64,000 nucleotides of DNA from Glossina fuscipes (lineage: Eukaryota > Arthropoda > Insecta > Diptera > Glossinidae). How positions within the stretch are numbered: the first letter of the stretch is position 1; each line of letters begins with the position of its first letter. Location: NCBI RefSeq assembly GCF_014805625.2, contig NW_023998431.1, positions 873,294-937,293 of the forward strand, read 5' to 3'. This document shows positions 12,594-23,609 of this stretch, in pieces. The translations under genes were made by a program, and so were the position numbers. The notes under the pieces were generated by a model that worked only from the letters and a program-made list of their open reading frames with translations, was not told the origin of the DNA and made no database searches.

Positions 12594-13867
12594 TTAGTTT
12601 GGGGAAAAAGAAATCCATTAATTTTTCGGTAGATGACTGCACTGATAGATTTCTCGTAAAGTATCGATCAAACAATTTCAGATTTATGCTCGTTGGAAAG
12701 GTGACATTTCGCAGTAAAAAAAATTCTTTTGCTGTTTTTTGTTTGGTTGTTGGTGCATTCAGTTGTGAGTTACAGCGTGTTAAAAATGGAAGTGAACAAA
12801 GAGAAAATTCGGCACATTTTACAGTTTTTCTTTGACAAAGGCGAAAATGCAAGCCAGGCGGCTAAAATTGCGAATGGTGTTTATGGTTCCGATACTGTAA
12901 CAGCCAATTATGTGCAATCTTGGTTTCCTAGATTCCGTTCAGGAATTTTTGATGTTAAAGATGCACCTCGCACAGGTAGGCCGGTCGTCGAAAATATCGA
13001 TAAAATCGGAGAAATGATCGAAGTTGACCGGCATGTTAGCAGTCGTAACATCGCCCAGGAGCTAAAAATCGACCATAAAACAGTTTTAAACCATTTACAC
13101 AAAGCTGGATTCAAAAAGAAGCTCGATGTTTGGGTGCCACACCAATTAACAGAAAAAAAAATGATGGATCGAATTTCCATCTGCGAAGCCTTGGCCAAAC
13201 GGAATCAGATAAACTCATTTCTTAAACGGATGGTGACTGGAGATGAGAAGTGGATCACATACGATAACCCTGTGCGAAAGCGATCGTGGTCAAAGAGCGT
13301 TGAAGCACCTCAAACGGCCATGAAGGTTTTGCTATGCATTTGGTGGGACTGGAAGGGGATTATTTATTATGAGTTGCTTTCATATGGCCAAACGCTAAAT
13401 TCTGATTTCTACTGTCAACAACTCGACCGTTTGAAGATAGCGATTGACCAGAAATGGCCAGAATTGGCCAACTGGAGAGGTGTCGTGTTCCACCAGGACA
13501 ACGCTAGGCCACACACATCTACAGTGATTCACCAGAAACTTCGGGAGCTTGGTTGAGAAGTTTTAATGCATCCGCCATATAGTCCGGACTTGGCACCAAG
13601 CGATTATCATCTTTTTCTTGCATTGCAAAATTTCTTTAATGATAAAAAATTGGAATCTAGGGAGGATTGTGAAATACGACTACTAGAGTTTTTTGCAAAT
13701 AGAGACCAGGACTTCTATGAGAGAGGCATTTTGAAGTTACCTTTAAAATGGCAACAAATCGTACAACAAAACGGTGCATATTTGACCCAAATCGGACAAT
13801 CCGAAGCATGTTAAATAAAGTCCTGAAGTTCATATAAAAATAATGGATTTCTTTTTCCCCAAACTAA
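12594..13867 (+). mobile_element. mariner element with perfect 27-bp terminal inverted repeats
   Basis: The ends 12594-12620 and 13841-13867 are perfect inverted repeats beginning TTAGTTTGGGG. The 1274-bp length and D,D34D transposase are typical of mariner. The left flank is TA, the expected target duplication; the right flank reads CA, one change from TA. Perfect TIRs suggest recent arrival. From the transposase I would place it near the mellifera-type mariners of other insects, which is recall rather than a search. Confidence 0.95.
12786..13814 (+). pseudogene. mariner transposase, interrupted by one in-frame stop
   Basis: Starting at the ATG of MEVNKEK, the frame runs 342 codons to the TAA at 13812-13814 and is broken once, by TGA at 13554-13556 (codon 257), where mariners usually have Trp (LGW before E-V-L). 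An N-terminal helix-turn-helix DNA-binding region, a GRP hinge near residue 66, and the WVPHQL and YSPDLAPSDYH motifs are present. All three catalytic aspartates remain: D153 (TGDEKW), D238 (HQDNARPH) and D273, with exactly 34 residues between the last two. The first two are 85 residues apart, against 93 in Mos1 and Himar1 (D156/D249), so about 8 residues seem to be missing in frame near codons 172-180 (SVEAPQTAMK). The product would be truncated and inactive. Confidence 0.93.
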
Positions 13868-13954
13868 CATATAATAGTATAATATTTGTGCTAAATTTGC
13901 AAATGATATCGGTAAGTGATTATCGAAATCTTCTGTAATGCAAGCAAGTGAAAG

Positions 13955-14175
13955 CGTTATAGTGGACAAGATCGCGGTATTAAATACCATTTACTACATT
14001 GCTTAACATATTCATCCATATTCATACTTTTCAAAATTAGGCGGTATTTTTCGAGTGGAGCAAAAAGTGGTCCAATCCGATTTATTTTCAATTGCTTTCG
14101 TCCCTGGGCGAAAACAAACGAGTGCACCAAATTTCTTAACTCTTAATATACCATTGTGCCATAAGTGGTGTTGGA
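13955..14175 (+). repeat. Family B element next to the young mariner
   Basis: AGTGGACAAGATCGCGGTAT and TAAATACCATTTACTAC match the family's 5' end. GTCCAATCCGATTTATTTTC, a CGTCCCTGGGCGAAAA block and CACCAAATTTCTTAACTC follow in order. It stops at AATATACCATTGTGCC. Confidence 0.55.
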
Positions 14176-14694
14176 TATGAAACTTATTTCAAACTGTTTT
14201 GGTTTTTTTCTCAAAACAATCTGTTCAAGTTTGATAGAATTTCTGTTTTTCTTTTAAAAACCTTTGAAAATAATTGTTTTTATCAAAGAATATATAAAAA
14301 ATGATGGATCTAAATGGTATATAATGATCAGTTATCACGACAACGCTCATATCGGGAGAGGCTAAAAAGCAAAATCGATCAATGTAGTCCAAATTTGATG
14401 CAGTTAGCTTGAATGTTTGAATGAAAGTTCCATTGTGCCCGCATAAGACATTCATTTAGCATTCCTAATCATTATCTTTTTCCAAGATGAAAGTGAATGG
14501 GGGATTTGGCAGGAACGACAGTTGCTATACCAAGAAATACGTTAAAATTTGTGCGCAGCAAAATTGCAATTGCTCTCCATCTCTCTTTTCTTTTTAACTG
14601 TGTTGCTCGTATAGCGGGCATATCCTGAGGTCGTGTAAAAAAAGAAAAAAAAAAACAATTGATGATCTGTAGGTTGAACGAAATAAGAAAAATA

Positions 14695-14815
14695 AATGGA
14701 CAAATATCAGAGAGACACAGAGGCAGATGGACAGGCGGATAAAAAAGTTGAATTGATTCGTATAAGCAAAAGTTGAAGACTATTTCAGGTCGTTTCGAAT
14801 GTTGCATTATCTACT
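14695..14815 (+). repeat. Short family A/B core fragment
   Basis: A degenerate GGCAGATGGACAGGCGGA tract is followed by a GAATTGATTCG core-like stretch. Too little remains to assign it to one family. Confidence 0.35.
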
Positions 14816-15156
14816 CTAATTAATAATTTGCTTCAGTAAATTAGTTCGCGAAATTTAGCAAAAAAAAAAAAAAAAAAAAAAACATCGGAATTCAAAAAGG
14901 TAACAGCGAGTATATAAAGCCTTTGAATTAGTGTCTTGTAGTATGTAAGTAAGCAGGATGTGCATACAAACTGTCAGGAGTTGATTAACCATTAACCACA
15001 ATTTCTAGCAGCAAATGCTTTTGCTTAAGTAACAATACAAGTCTCTTAATTACGTTTTGCATTAATTGCACCTTTGAGAAAGTTCAATGCAACATAATAC
15101 CCTCTTTCGGTCTCTTGATAAGCAATATTCCCGTTTTTATTTTCTTTTTTTTATTT

Positions 15157-15256
15157 NNNNNNNNNNNNNNNNNNNNNNNNNNNNNNNNNNNNNNNNNNNN
15201 NNNNNNNNNNNNNNNNNNNNNNNNNNNNNNNNNNNNNNNNNNNNNNNNNNNNNNNN
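15157..15256. other. Assembly gap, 100 N
   Basis: Exactly 100 N, entered through a T-rich run, so homopolymer collapse is a likely cause. Confidence 0.95.
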
Positions 15257-16404
15257 AACAAGTGGTCATAATATGGCTCTGATTTATATCTCTCGATACT
15301 CTATTTTACATAATAACTGTTTATAAATGTCGTGCATTTTAATAAGGCTGGCATTTTTATGACACTTTGTTTCATTTTAGTATTTGCTATGGTAACTCAC
15401 ACGATTGATTTTCATTCACTGCAAAAAAGCAATTTTATAAAGAAAATTTCAAAACAACATTTTGCTGAAATACATTTCGAACGTTAAAAATATTTGCATA
15501 TACTTTAAAACGAACTTCGAATACCCACAATTTTCAAAAGAACACTTTCCTACTAGTGGGCATCGTGATAAGACAATTAAGATCATCTCTCACATAGATA
15601 CATTTTTCCAGTAGTCTATATCCAATTAATAACGAAGATATAAAAATTCGATTTAGTCATTATGGCCTTGTTCTTTTCATATATTTGTATCTTATTTCTC
15701 CTTTTTTTTTTTTCTTTTTTGTTTTTGACTTATAAAGTTTTCTAGCTTTGATTTAAAAATCCGTCCAACTCATGGTTTGAATGATTTTCTAAGTTTTTGT
15801 TAAGAAAATTAGTCGATTTTTATTTTTCGGTGCTGTATGCGCATACAAACAAGCTAAACTAAAACTTTTCACAACAAGTTAAAAAAAAAAAAAAGGGAAA
15901 GAAAAGTATTGCATATAGATAAGACATTTACAGTGAAAATCATCGCCAATGTGCTAATGTGCTAGTGAGAGGTATGTTTAGATAGATATTAGGTTTTATT
16001 ATAAACTGTTCAGGGTTGTTACTAAAGCGTTAACAATTTTGCCTACTTTTATCTCTTTGAGTAGTTAAGCCTCATATCCAAAAGAGATTTCACTTTTTAT
16101 TTATTATATATTTATGATATTTACTGTTTTTTTTTTCTTTTTTTCTTAATTTAGAAAGCTAATCACGTGTTACATGTGCTTTTTATTGTGTTACATAAGC
16201 TTAATGTTTAATATAAAAAGCAGGCACACACACATGTCTCTCTCCTCATTGCAGTTGAGGTGCTGAATAAACAAAAGACTTAAACTGCAAACTTGATGAC
16301 ACCAAATTATACAATATATGAATTAACGATTTGTCGGAGAAGTAATAACGCATTTATTCCAATTGATACTCACGTCTCACGTCAAACGCATCAGCGCTTA
16401 TGCA
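15257..16404. other. Intergenic DNA
   Basis: T-rich runs at 15700 and 16130 and an A14 run at 15880. No element ends or coding blocks seen. Confidence 0.45.
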
Positions 16405-16665
16405 AATTTCTATGTATTTATTTATTTTCATATATATATATATATCTGTACGCACATACCTATATATCTACATGTCTATATATCTATATTTACATATGAA
16501 TGTATACATAAATATACATATCTGTATACACATATCTACATATCTATATAGAGGATATATCTATATATTGAAGTAATTCCATACATCTATATATGTATAT
16601 ACCTATGAGTCTGTGAGTCCATATATCTATACATCCATACATCTATTTTTTTATATATTTACACA

Positions 16666-16709
<44 letters not shown>

Positions 16710-16725
16710 GGTCTGTGTATCTCTA
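16405..16725. repeat. Long compound TA/TATC/TATG microsatellite
   Basis: About 320 bases of degenerate TATATC, TACATA and TATCTA units with a pure (TA)n core at 16671-16694. The two open frames across it are by-products. Confidence 0.85.
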
Positions 16726-16869
16726 TGCTAGCACTTGAATGAGAGAATTTTTCTTAAAAGAATTCCTGTTTTAGAAATTCCGCAAATATCAAGTTTCAAG
16801 ACCTTAGTGGCCAATTTGCATTGCTCATTAAAACGATCGTTATATTCTTCTTCCAATATATTATATTCA

Positions 16870-17060
16870 ATCCGCATGAGTAGCCGAATAGGCAAAGGAT
16901 CGCGGTAAACAACTCAGTGATCGCGAGTTCAAATCTCAAGTGTGATAGAGTTCTCAGTACACTCGAGCACAGGATCTAAATTATCCGGTAGTCTCTAAAT
17001 TCATAATAAAATGTAAATAAATTTACAAAGTATAATGACGAGGAAGAAAATAAATATTCA
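16870..17060 (+). mobile_element. tRNA-derived SINE-like element
   Basis: TAGCCGAATAGG at 16881-16892 matches the RNA polymerase III A box with one mismatch. GAGTTCAAATC at 16925-16935 is a perfect B box about 44 bases later, the usual tRNA spacing. The 5' and 3' acceptor halves do not pair, and about 130 bases of unrelated sequence follow, ending in AATAAAATG and AT-rich repeats. This is the structure of a SINE head, body and tail rather than a working tRNA gene. Confidence 0.55.
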
Positions 17061-19234
17061 ATTTCACGTTTCGCAACGTCCTGCTGAAATCGCGTACGTT
17101 ATATATCCATATCATTACCATTAGGTTATAAAATTTTTGCAAAATATTTCCAAATACACAAAAGAAAAAATTCTTTAAACGCCAATCATTGGTGATGACA
17201 AGAAAAGGAAAGTTAGATTACCATCGTACAACATGAAAAATGCTTTCCTAACAACCTAACATTCAGGAAATCACGTAAATTGTTCCTATAACGAAAATAA
17301 AAAAAATACCAAGTGATATTAAATTTTTACTTAAATATAAAAAAAAGAAATTTTTTTTTTTTAAATTGTGGAAATTTTTGTTTTTTAAGTTAATCTATTT
17401 ATTTTTTTTAAATTGTGGAAGATAGAAAATTTTTTTTATTTTTTTAGTTAATCTAAACTAATCATCGTGGATTTCTTTGTAGATCACAGAAAAAACAAAA
17501 GGAAAAAAAACCTTAATAATTTATAATACATAAGAGTGTAATTTATGTGATTAGTGAGTGAAAGAATGAAACCTAAAGCAAGTAGAAAAACTTATTATAA
17601 TATATTTTTTTTTAAATTATAATTTTAATAAAAGCGCAAAAAACTAAAACCGCATAATATATCGCATCGATTACATTGTAATTTAACAACGTGAAGTAAT
17701 TCTGCTTTGTGTTGAGCATATCGAGGGAGCTTTAACCACATGCTGTGCATTATATTCATGCAGTGCATACATTAAGTAATTTAAAAAATATTAAGCCTAA
17801 TAAAACAATTCTTTTTTTCAATTATCTAATATAATATTATATATTATATACATTGATAAATAAGAATTGATTACAATAGAAATCGATTATTTTTCAACAT
17901 ATATGTCGCGGGATCTTGACAAACTCTGTTGCTATAGCTACCAGAGAGTATATACATATGTATGTATATTAAATTTTTATTGCAATGCTTAGAATGATCT
18001 CATATATCATTTATCTGAATAACATAGTCAATTTATTCGATTGATCAACATTTGTACGCTTGTTTGTCTGCTCTGCTTACTAAGGGCACGATTATGTCAA
18101 TCTCAAAGTTCTGTCTCAAACATATGATTTTCTTTTACAATCATTTTTTCTTCATTATGAGCAGAAAAATTTAAGAAAAATAGTCTTTTCGCGACCAACG
18201 ACAATATAAAAGTGAAATATCCTTTAATCGGGATTTTTTAATATGAAAATCCATTCGCTAATTAAATTATGAAAAATATGCTGATATTCGACTATATAGG
18301 GCTATATTAGGACCGTTTTCAATATATTAATTTAAACTCAAGCACATGTCTTCATCCTCTTAATTGGCTGTTTTGCCAGCTGGTGGGTAAATGGCAGAAA
18401 ACTTCCAATTAAGTTTAAGGATCATTTAGAGAATAACTGTGATGTTGTGAAAAGGATTATCTCTTAACTGAAAGATAAATTTATCTAACTTCCAGTTTAA
18501 TATTTATTGAAAACGGCCCTTAGATAGCCGCATCTATCTTGTATACTAATGTATACTTGTATAGGAATGTATATTAAATTATCGCCTTTTTTCAATACAA
18601 GTTGACACGCGTTACGTTGCAGACCACAGAGGCACTTAAGTAGTAAGGGTACCACAAAATCAAGAAAAAAAATTAACACAAAGGGCCAACAAATAATAAA
18701 AACTGATCACGCGACTGGATATAGTCGTCTTATCATCAACAGACCGAATTCGTTCACCTAAACAAAGCAAGTTAGAAAAAAAAAGAAAGAAACATAACAA
18801 GATAAAATTGATATAAAATTCAAAGTGAAGAAAATAATATTGGAAATCAAGATGCCAACAATGTGGCATCAAAGATGTTTGGATATTAAACGAAAGAACA
18901 AGACAATCGCATTGTCAATCCCTTGGTGGAAGATATGGAAAGTTCACAAGGATTGGAAAAACAGAACATAGATCGCCCAGATTGCCAAGTTAATTATCTC
19001 TCGTTTCCCACTTACATACTGCATATATATGTACATAATACAATCGTTATATGCAATAGGAAATCAAGGCTAACGTGAAAAGTCTGACATAATTTCAACA
19101 TTGTTAGGAGCACAGTTCGGATTCGAAACCCACTCAATTAATACATTTTTTCTTTTTAAAGATGTAAAATAATAATTAATAAGAGAGAGGTTAGTAAAAT
19201 CAAATAGCTCTTAGTTGTAAGACCTTCTGCTATT
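17061..19234. other. Intergenic DNA, A/T-run rich at its left end
   Basis: Between 17300 and 17440 the motif TTAAATTGTGGAA occurs twice, about 55 bases apart, within T runs: a small local duplication. A weak family A-like tract may exist near 18060 in minus orientation. Nothing else seen. Confidence 0.4.
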
Positions 19235-19312
19235 TTGCAATAAAAATCATGGACAGGATGTCCGGCAGACGACCGGACGACTCATATTCGATCTCTGGTG
19301 CCATAGATAAAA
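19235..19312 (+). other. tRNA-like relic with an anticodon-type stem-loop
   Basis: GTCCGG-CAGACGA-CCGGAC (19260-19278) forms a 6-bp stem with a 7-base loop, like an anticodon arm. TATTCGATCTC, 12 bases on, resembles a T-loop, and the segment ends in TGGTGCCA. The conserved U before the anticodon is A, and no matching 5' acceptor strand or good A box is seen. It may be a decayed tRNA or another SINE head. Confidence 0.3.
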
Positions 19313-19879
19313 TAAATGACACTTTATTATATAGAGATATATTTTTGTTATTGTGTTAGCACAAGAATAACGTTCCTGTTCGCTGTTCTTCCAGTCTTTT
19401 TGCTATGTTCATATCGGTTTCGGTTTCGCTTACGGACTTTCGTTTTGCACTTTCTTCCTTTTGCATACATTTTCAAATTGTACGAAAAATAGGAATTTTT
19501 GCAAATGACTTTGAACATTCCGGTTGCCTGTTATACATAATTCCTTATTGACGTGAATTTCTGTCTGTTCAGTTTTAATTTATTTTTTCTATATCTTAAA
19601 ATTTTATTCTTATATTATTATTATTATTAATTTCGCTAGAGAAATAAATTCAAAGACTAAACTTTTAAAGGACTAGCATTTAAAAAAATTATATTCGGTT
19701 GTGAGTGAATTTTTTATCCCTGCTTCCTTCAGACTAGGAAAAAATGGACTAAATACATTTCAATGCTATATATTTTTGCAGGGCGGTCGCGGATTATTTT
19801 CATTTTTGTATAAAATGGGTTTATTGTGTTTTATAAAAAAAAAAATCGAAAAACTGGCAGCTAGCGTTATTGTCAGTTT

Positions 19880-20015
19880 ATCCTGTAGTCTAGGCGCATC
19901 CTTTGACAGACTTTGACGTCATTTTTAAATTTTTTTGCCAAATATGAAGATGAAATTTGCATTTTTACGAACGGTCGAATATTTTCCACAGATATTACAC
20001 TAGGTGTTAAATCTT
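19880..20015 (+). repeat. Family A internal fragment
   Basis: TCATTTTTAAATTTTTTTGC, then a GAAGATGAAATTTGCATTTT block and TTTTCCACAGATATTACAC, align with 57340-57422 inside a longer family A copy. Both ends are missing. Confidence 0.45.
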
Positions 20016-20384
20016 TACCACCTAAGACCCTCATCTTTTTAACGTTAATTTTTAACACGTATATTAAGATTGCTTCATTTTCTAACTCACTGGGAACTAA
20101 CTCAACGCAAAAATAATCATGGCGGTAGACCTCGTCTACTTCTAGGGCAACTTAGAACAAGAACTTATTATTCCTCAAGTACTCCATAGGTATTCCGTTC
20201 AGCTTCTTTTTATTTATTTAAACATCATGCCTGTAATGTTATATCGTTTCTATTGCGGGACAATAGCTTACGTTATTTTTCTCATCTCCCTATAACACTT
20301 ACTCATAATCCTTCTACATTAATTGTAAATTAAATTAGTAACAATAAAAAATAAAATAAAAGCACTTAAATGAACAACGGCCCA

Positions 20385-20765
20385 CCTATCCTAAGTGTCC
20401 TAAACCACTTCGCTTAATGTGGTTATTCAAATATCGACTTTTCAAAATAGGGTCTTATGTGGGAAGTAATCCGATCCGAAAGATTTTCAATAGCGTTCGT
20501 CCTTCAGCCAAAGTATGACACTGTATCAAGCTTCATAATCCAAATATCTCGAAAATTTTCCACGTGTAGATTCAAGAAAAGAGAATAAGACAAACGGGCA
20601 CACAGACGGACAGGTGGACAGACGGATTCATTCGGACAGTACTTCTGAATCGATCAGTATGATGAAAAGTGGATCTATTTCGAATCCTTCGAGCCTTGTC
20701 ACACACATCCGCACAAATTCAATATGTCTTTGTATCGCAAGTGATGTAGGGTACAATAACATTTA
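20385..20765 (+). repeat. Family B element
   Basis: AATCCGATCCGAAAGATTTT, AATAGCGTTCGTCCTT, ATATCTCGAAAATTTTCC, an ACAGACGGACAGGTGGACAG tract (20600-20625), TTCTGAATCGATCAGTATGA, CATCCGCACAAATTCAATAT and a GTAGGGTACAATA end occur in family order. The open frame here (20614-20811) is a by-product of the repeat. Confidence 0.7.
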
Positions 20766-22138
20766 TAACGTAGGGTTACACCTAAAAGCAGAAAAGGAAA
20801 AAGAGAAATAAATATTCTCGAATATAAATTAATCGGTATGAAGAGTGTTTTTTTTTTTTTCGCTTTTTTCTGGCTTTTTTCATATCATGAGATTTTATTA
20901 TTAGTCGCATGCATAAACAATTTTCCTTCAGAATCCATTCGAATCCATTTGTAGTTATTTATATTCTTTCCAAGAACTCTGTCTCCTCTTGTCTACGTGT
21001 TTTGAGTGACGCTTCTCTTGCTTATTTCTATAAATTAATTATTATATCCGAAACTCAAGCGTGATTTATTTTTTTTTTTTTTTATATATAAATAGTTTAA
21101 AGCAACAAATGTTTAAAATATTTATCTTAATGAATTATTCGTGTTTCAATTGCCGTAAGACAATTAATTAGTTATTTAAAAATTGTTGTCAAACTAACAC
21201 ATGGTCGGGTATGCGGTGATTTGTTACTGTTTATGGTTTTTGTAAATCGAACTGGTATCGTTTTTCGCACTCTGACCAAAATGGAAGTGACAGAAAAGTG
21301 TGCATGCATGCATGGCATTGTTTTGTTCGAAATAAATTAAAGAAATATTTTATTTATTAATTTGCATTGCTTTTAAGATTTCATCATAATAAATAACAAA
21401 AGTATATGAATCTAAGGATCGATTTTATTTATAAGATCAAAACCGTTAGCCGCTATATAGTATAAAATAACATGAATAATATAAGAAATCTTTTTATCAA
21501 CATTAGATGCTATTCATCTATTTCTGTCTGTACATATCCTTATATATAAAGCCTATCTGTCTATCTATACAAATTAAGGTTTTTGCTTGAGATGGGCAAA
21601 ATAGTGATCTTATTCAACCCATTCATTTCCAATTGCTATTCGCAGTAAATATTGATAGCGACGCAAATGTGAGATTTCTTTGCACGCCGCTTGATGTGAC
21701 AGAATAGCAGTCGCTGATCACGCTTCCGATTTTAACGATCCAAATGAATTTCATTTAAAATTCCGGTTTGTTCACTTGGATGGATTAAGGCCATCTCGTA
21801 TGATTCTCGAACATCTCAAATGATTCCATATATATTCAAGAATGATATCGAGGAAAGTTTTTTATTGCATCCTCAATTCTTTATGTGGCGCAAATATATC
21901 AATTCTTCGAATGAAATTTTCGTTTGCAATTATCTGTAATATTAAGCGCATTTCACTCCAACCTACTTTTAACGTTCAGCTCACTTCTCAACTGGTTGAG
22001 TCTCAATTTTCATTGTGTCTTTGCAATAAGATTCATCTTTCTTTTGCGCTTCTGTGGCTTCTTACCGCTAAAAATATTGCTTTGCTAAAAATATTCTATT
22101 GCCAATTTGAGTTTAATTGAAAGGTGTTCGACTCCCAC
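20766..22138. other. 5' flank of the nuclease gene
   Basis: Contains T runs at 20848 and 21068 and a GCATGCATGCATGGC palindromic stretch at 21302-21316. I see no second gene. Any enhancers of the nuclease gene would be expected here. Confidence 0.4.
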
Positions 22139-22146
22139 TATAAATA
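22139..22146 (+). promoter_or_regulatory. TATA box of the nuclease gene
   Basis: The sequence TATAAATA lies 115 bases before the start codon and 31 bases before an initiator-like TTCAGA. This is the normal spacing for a TATA-driven RNA polymerase II promoter and fits a strongly expressed, tissue-restricted secretory gene. Confidence 0.7.
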
Positions 22147-22166
22147 CCTGCAAACTACTCCAAGTG

Positions 22167-22172
22167 TTCAGA
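22167..22172 (+). promoter_or_regulatory. Initiator (Inr) and predicted transcription start
   Basis: TTCAGA matches the arthropod TCAGT-type initiator, with +1 predicted at the A at 22170. It gives an 84-nt 5' UTR. An ATTACAG just before the ATG (around 22240) could alternatively be the acceptor of a 5' UTR intron. Confidence 0.55.
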
Positions 22173-22253
22173 ATTTCCTTGTACTTTAATTGTTTTGCGT
22201 TATACCTAAATGAAAATTTTTTCTTCCACTATTCCAATTACAGTTCTACAATA

Positions 22254-23514
22254 ATGGCCAAACATCATCATGTGAATATATTTCTCATCTTGGCGTTGAT
22301 ATTGTTGCAAGGTAAGTAGCAATTGAATACATTTGCTTCTTGAAAGTTTACAAATAATTCTAATTAAATTTCGAATAGGGGCGATTGAAACCTTAGCCGA
22401 TTGTAGATTGAATCAGGCTCAGTTAAGGAATGAACAACGTTTGATTGTCACATATAGAAATAATGTTTTCGATCTAATACGTGATCCTACGGTACGTGAA
22501 GGGACTAGACTGTTTATGATCTGCAATCAAAACGATATAACAACAGTCAATTGTGCAAATAATCGATTTAGTCAACGTTTGCCACTACCGGGTTGTAACA
22601 ATCCTATACAACCAATTAGGGAGGCAATAAACTACGACATATCGTGCGCTTTTCAAAGCTATCGCATCGCCTATACAGTAACATTAATGAATCGGCCACA
22701 AGTATTCGAACTGTATCGTGTATGCTTTGAAAACGCAAGATATAGAACCTTGTTCACTGTAACGACAGTTTCTCAGTTCTGTAAGTACTTTTTGAAACTG
22801 TTAAGGAGTACGAAAAAAAAAAGCAAATAAACAATAGCTAAAAAATGAATTTTCATAATGCTTTCAGTTTTGCCACGAGCCGACGGTTACACGTTTAATC
22901 CCGATGACATTTTCACGGCAGCCGTCTTCGCCTCCTACAATAAACGCGATATTTTTAATACTTTTGAAAGATTGTTGGGACCAAATCAACGGTTTTTCGC
23001 TCGAAATGAAGACGTACGACGTATTGATCGTGGTCATCTAACAGCCGCTGGAGATTTCATGACTAATAATATGATACAAAACACGTTTAGAATGATTAAT
23101 GTTATACCACAATTTCATAGCATCAATAACGGCAATTGGAGGGCGATTGAGGAATGGGCTCGTAGAGCTGATAACGCACCCGCTCGAGTGTGTAGCGGCG
23201 CTTTCGATATGGTCGTACAATTACCAAATAGAAGAAATAATTTGGTGCCTATCCATTTAAGAGGAGCCAATTCGATACCCATTCCCCTCTGGACTTATAA
23301 AATTGTAAGAAATCGTCTTAATCAACGTACTGCTTTTCTACAATACAATAATATCCACGACGATCAAATGCCACCTAACATACCAAGACAAATCGGTTGT
23401 ACAGTCGTACAATGCCCGCTTGACTTACCCAGGTCAAATGCATTGGGTTTTACATATTGCTGCGAGCCACTGCAATTTAAACGGAATTTTCATTTCCAGT
23501 CTGAATGGTGCTAA
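22254..23514 (+). CDS. Secreted DNA/RNA non-specific endonuclease (Tsal-like family), 3 exons
   Basis: I read the gene as join(22254..22311, 22379..22780, 22868..23514), giving 368 residues. Both introns (67 and 87 nt) have GTAAGT donors, AG acceptors and phase 1. Residues 1-20 are a signal peptide: a His-rich start, then a Leu/Ile core encoded by exon 1. The mature part has 12 cysteines (six in exon 2: C28, C68, C78, C92, C109, C135), as in a disulfide-bonded secreted protein. The metal-dependent Endonuclease_NS signature is complete: D207-R208-G-H210, then N231, N240, E248 and R252. These have the same spacing as R87/H89, N110, N119, E127 and R131 of Serratia nuclease. It should cleave DNA and RNA outside the cell, for example in saliva or gut. 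Known relatives are the Tsal salivary proteins of tsetse and gut nucleases of flies. The family is firm; tissue and ortholog are inference. Confidence 0.93.
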
Positions 23515-23528
23515 TTAATAATAATAAT

Positions 23529-23534
23529 AATAAA
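23529..23534 (+). terminator. First polyadenylation signal AATAAA of the nuclease gene
   Basis: AATAAA lies 15 bases after the stop codon, inside a short (ATA)n run, and is followed by a GTTGTTGT stretch that could act as the downstream GU-rich element. The 3' UTR would be very short. Confidence 0.55.
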
Positions 23535-23602
23535 AGATTTTGTTGTTGTCACCACAAAAATATATAATATGAAATATTAATCTATTATCCGTTAAATACA
23601 AG

Positions 23603-23608
23603 AATAAA
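23603..23608 (+). terminator. Second polyadenylation signal AATAAA of the nuclease gene
   Basis: A second AATAAA lies 89 bases after the stop. The surrounding AATAAAAGATTTTG is identical to the sequence at the first signal, so the pair may be a local duplication giving two 3' ends. Confidence 0.5.
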
Positions 23609-23609
23609 A

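Noticed and set aside
19080..19145. GGATTCGAAACCC as a tRNA T-arm
   Set aside because: No A box at the right distance and no acceptor pairing.
20614..20811. A 65-codon open frame rich in Ser
   Set aside because: It is the translation of family B repeat sequence.
22858..23514. An independent gene starting at the ATG at 22858
   Set aside because: That ATG lies in intron 2 before the acceptor at 22866-22867. Splicing joins the nuclease exons in phase and supplies the signal peptide.
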